DNA from: Pseudomonas delhiensis
GTDB lineage: Bacteria; Pseudomonadota; Gammaproteobacteria; Pseudomonadales; Pseudomonadaceae
NCBI RefSeq assembly: GCF_900187975.1
Contig: NZ_FZPC01000033.1
Coordinates: forward strand, 1-64,000
Length of the DNA: 64,000 bases
Reading direction: 5' to 3'
The notes beneath the pieces were generated by a model. It was not told the DNA's origin. It did no database searches and was given only the letters and a program-made list of their open reading frames with translations. Shown here piece by piece: positions 63,055 to 64,000 of this stretch. The first letter of the stretch is position 1; every line of letters begins with the position of its first letter. Both the position numbers and the translations under genes were made by a program.

Positions 63055-63128
63055 ATCAACTTACGGTTGATATTAATGATCAACTGACTGTTGCGCAAGT
63101 TCTGTGCAAGCATCAACCAATGGTTGAG
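63055..63128. promoter_or_regulatory. Immunity operators between cro and cI
   Basis: Three copies of ATCAAC-N5-GTTG: ATCAAC-TTACG-GTTGAT (63055-63071), ATCAAC-TGACT-GTTGCG (63079-63095) and ATCAAC-CAATG-GTTGAG (63112-63128). The third covers the CI-like start codon. Centres are 24 and 33 bp apart. Confidence 0.8.
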
Positions 63129-63860
63129 ACTCAAGAGATACGGGACGCCTTCGCGGCGCGCCTGAATAGAGCACTGGACGAAATGCCTGAGATCAGGCAG
63201 GAGCGCGGCCGCAATGTCGATTTGCACGGCGCACTGGAGAAGCTAGGGGCTAGAGCGAAGAAGCAGGCCACTCACAAATGGCTGACCGGCGCATCGATCC
63301 CCGAGCGTGACAACATGGAACTGCTAGCGCGCTGGCTGGGTGTTCGCGTCGAATGGCTGGAATATGGCCTGGGTGAAATGCGCGAGTCTAATCAGGCGAA
63401 GCCAGAGCCAGAACCTCCGGCGGATTCATCCGATGACGAATACGTCCACGTCCCGCTGAAGAGCGCCAGGGGCGCAATGGGCCGCGGCTACGAGAACCCC
63501 TACGTCGAAGTGAAGGGGCATCTGGCGTTCAAGCGATCCTGGATCATGGCCAGGGGCTTGAATGTGAAATATCTGGAAGCCTTCTATGCCGACGGGTGGA
63601 GCATGCATCCCACCATCAACGATGGCGACGTGGTGCTGTTGAACAAGGCCCAGAAAGAGCCGGTCCACAACACAATCTTCGCCCTCAACGGCGCCGACGG
63701 CGTGATAATCAAGCGCCTTTCGCATGCCAGCGCTGTGAATCAGTGGGGGCTGATCAGCGACAACCTCGACAAACGCGAATTCCCGGACCAGTGGCTGGAT
63801 GAGGATGACGAACCTATGTCGCTGATGGGGCAGATTGTTTGGCGCGGTGGGGATCTGTAA
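63120..63860 (+). CDS. CI-like repressor with S24 peptidase domain
   Basis: 246-aa lysogeny repressor. The N-terminal domain (FAARLNRALDEMPEIRQERG, KQATHKWLTGASIPERDNME) is an HTH; the C-terminal LexA/S24 domain has the nucleophile Ser in DGWSMHPTINDGDVVLL and the Lys in GVIIKRLS, so RecA-stimulated self-cleavage is expected. No Shine-Dalgarno is visible before the ATG, which lies inside operator 3; translation may be leaderless, as for lambda cI. Confidence 0.9.
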   Translation: MVETQEIRDAFAARLNRALDEMPEIRQERGRNVDLHGALEKLGARAKKQATHKWLTGASIPERDNMELLARWLGVRVEWLEYGLGEMRESNQAKPEPEPPADSSDDEYVHVPLKSARGAMGRGYENPYVEVKGHLAFKRSWIMARGLNVKYLEAFYADGWSMHPTINDGDVVLLNKAQKEPVHNTIFALNGADGVIIKRLSHASAVNQWGLISDNLDKREFPDQWLDEDDEPMSLMGQIVWRGGDL

Positions 63861-63863
63861 GAA

Positions 63864-64000
63864 ATGGGCATGAACAAACCCACCCAGTTGCTAAAGCACG
63901 ACCTCAAGTCCATAACGGCGGACCTCAAATGGGCATCCGTCGACCTGGTGAAGATCGCCGAGCGACTGAGCCAGGCAGGCAATGAGACTGACGCCTGGGC
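63864..64000 (+). CDS. Phage protein downstream of cI (partial, runs off the window)
   Basis: Frame MGMNKPTQLLKHDLKSITAD ... ERLSQAGNETDAW, open at the right edge. It starts three bases after the repressor stop, so it is in the same transcript. Too short to assign. Confidence 0.55.
   Translation, partial: MGMNKPTQLLKHDLKSITADLKWASVDLVKIAERLSQAGNETDAW

Larger units (their letters stand above)
31589..64000. mobile_element. Temperate myovirus prophage, left part (continues beyond window)
   Basis: From here to the window end the genes are those of a contractile-tailed temperate phage. Packaging, head, tail, baseplate and lysis genes form one leftward operon. Replication, recombination and a Cro/CI switch follow at higher coordinates. 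The module combination (DUF1073 portal, MuF, DUF2213, DUF2184 capsid, DUF4054, DUF3383 sheath, DUF3277 tube, DUF2612) is a known class of P2-unrelated myophages. The left boundary is inferred from the inverted repeat and change in composition; no integrase or matching att repeat is in the window. Confidence 0.9.

Noticed and set aside
31589..64000. Integrase or excisionase gene
   Set aside because: None of the frames in this part looks like a tyrosine or serine recombinase; it must lie beyond the right edge.

Overview
The window is high-GC Pseudomonas chromosome (about 1-31,500) followed by the left part of a temperate myovirus prophage (about 31,590 to the window end). The protein families and gene order (quiP; dcd-mrp-metG; rnfABCDGE-nth; gloA-argG-motY-pyrC-rnt-bfd-bfrB-grxD) point to the P. 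aeruginosa group. The species is not settled by the sequence.

Host part. 462-3005 is a lipoprotein acylase matching QuiP (acyl-homoserine-lactone acylase). 3333-6446 is a complete basic-amino-acid-type ABC importer, followed by a translationally coupled small AAA ATPase. Leftward dcd and mrp face rightward metG. A chromosomal ccdAB toxin-antitoxin pair sits between metG and the rnfABCDGE-nth operon, which encodes a membrane ion-pumping ferredoxin/NADH oxidoreductase plus endonuclease III. Then come a short PA3496-family gene, a leftward pair (an SphA/MetA-like outer-membrane protein and an exported metallo-beta-lactamase-fold hydrolase), gloA, argG, motY, pyrC-rnt, Fur-box-preceded bfd, bfrB, an MFS transporter, grxD and a molybdopterin oxidoreductase.

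Prophage part. The late operon reads leftward from terminase (56.8 kb) to lysis (32.8 kb): terminase, portal, MuF protein, protease/scaffold, cement, major capsid, connectors, sheath, tube, tail-assembly chaperones with a programmed -1 frameshift site, tape measure with lysozyme domain, baseplate, spike, gpJ, fibre, endolysin and nested Rz/Rz1 spanins. The early region (57.5-62.8 kb) holds holin-like genes, NinG, NinB, a DnaC-like helicase loader, a replication initiator, small regulators and a Cro/CI switch with three ATCAAC-N5-GTTG operators. The integrase is not in the window.

The most notable system is a four-gene cassette on the plus strand at the prophage edge (31,731-32,758). It has a palindrome-rich promoter, an unassigned 60-aa protein, a homologue of the type I-E anti-CRISPR AcrIE3, a homologue of the type I-F anti-CRISPR AcrIF4, and an Aca1-type helix-turn-helix regulator. 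The first gene is therefore a guilt-by-association candidate for a further anti-CRISPR. Other accessory genes include an AT-rich FkbM-family methyltransferase (33,946), a plus-strand ORF wedged between baseplate genes (38,292) and an exported protein inside the baseplate operon (40,419). All family names come from recognition of the translated sequences; no database search was run.
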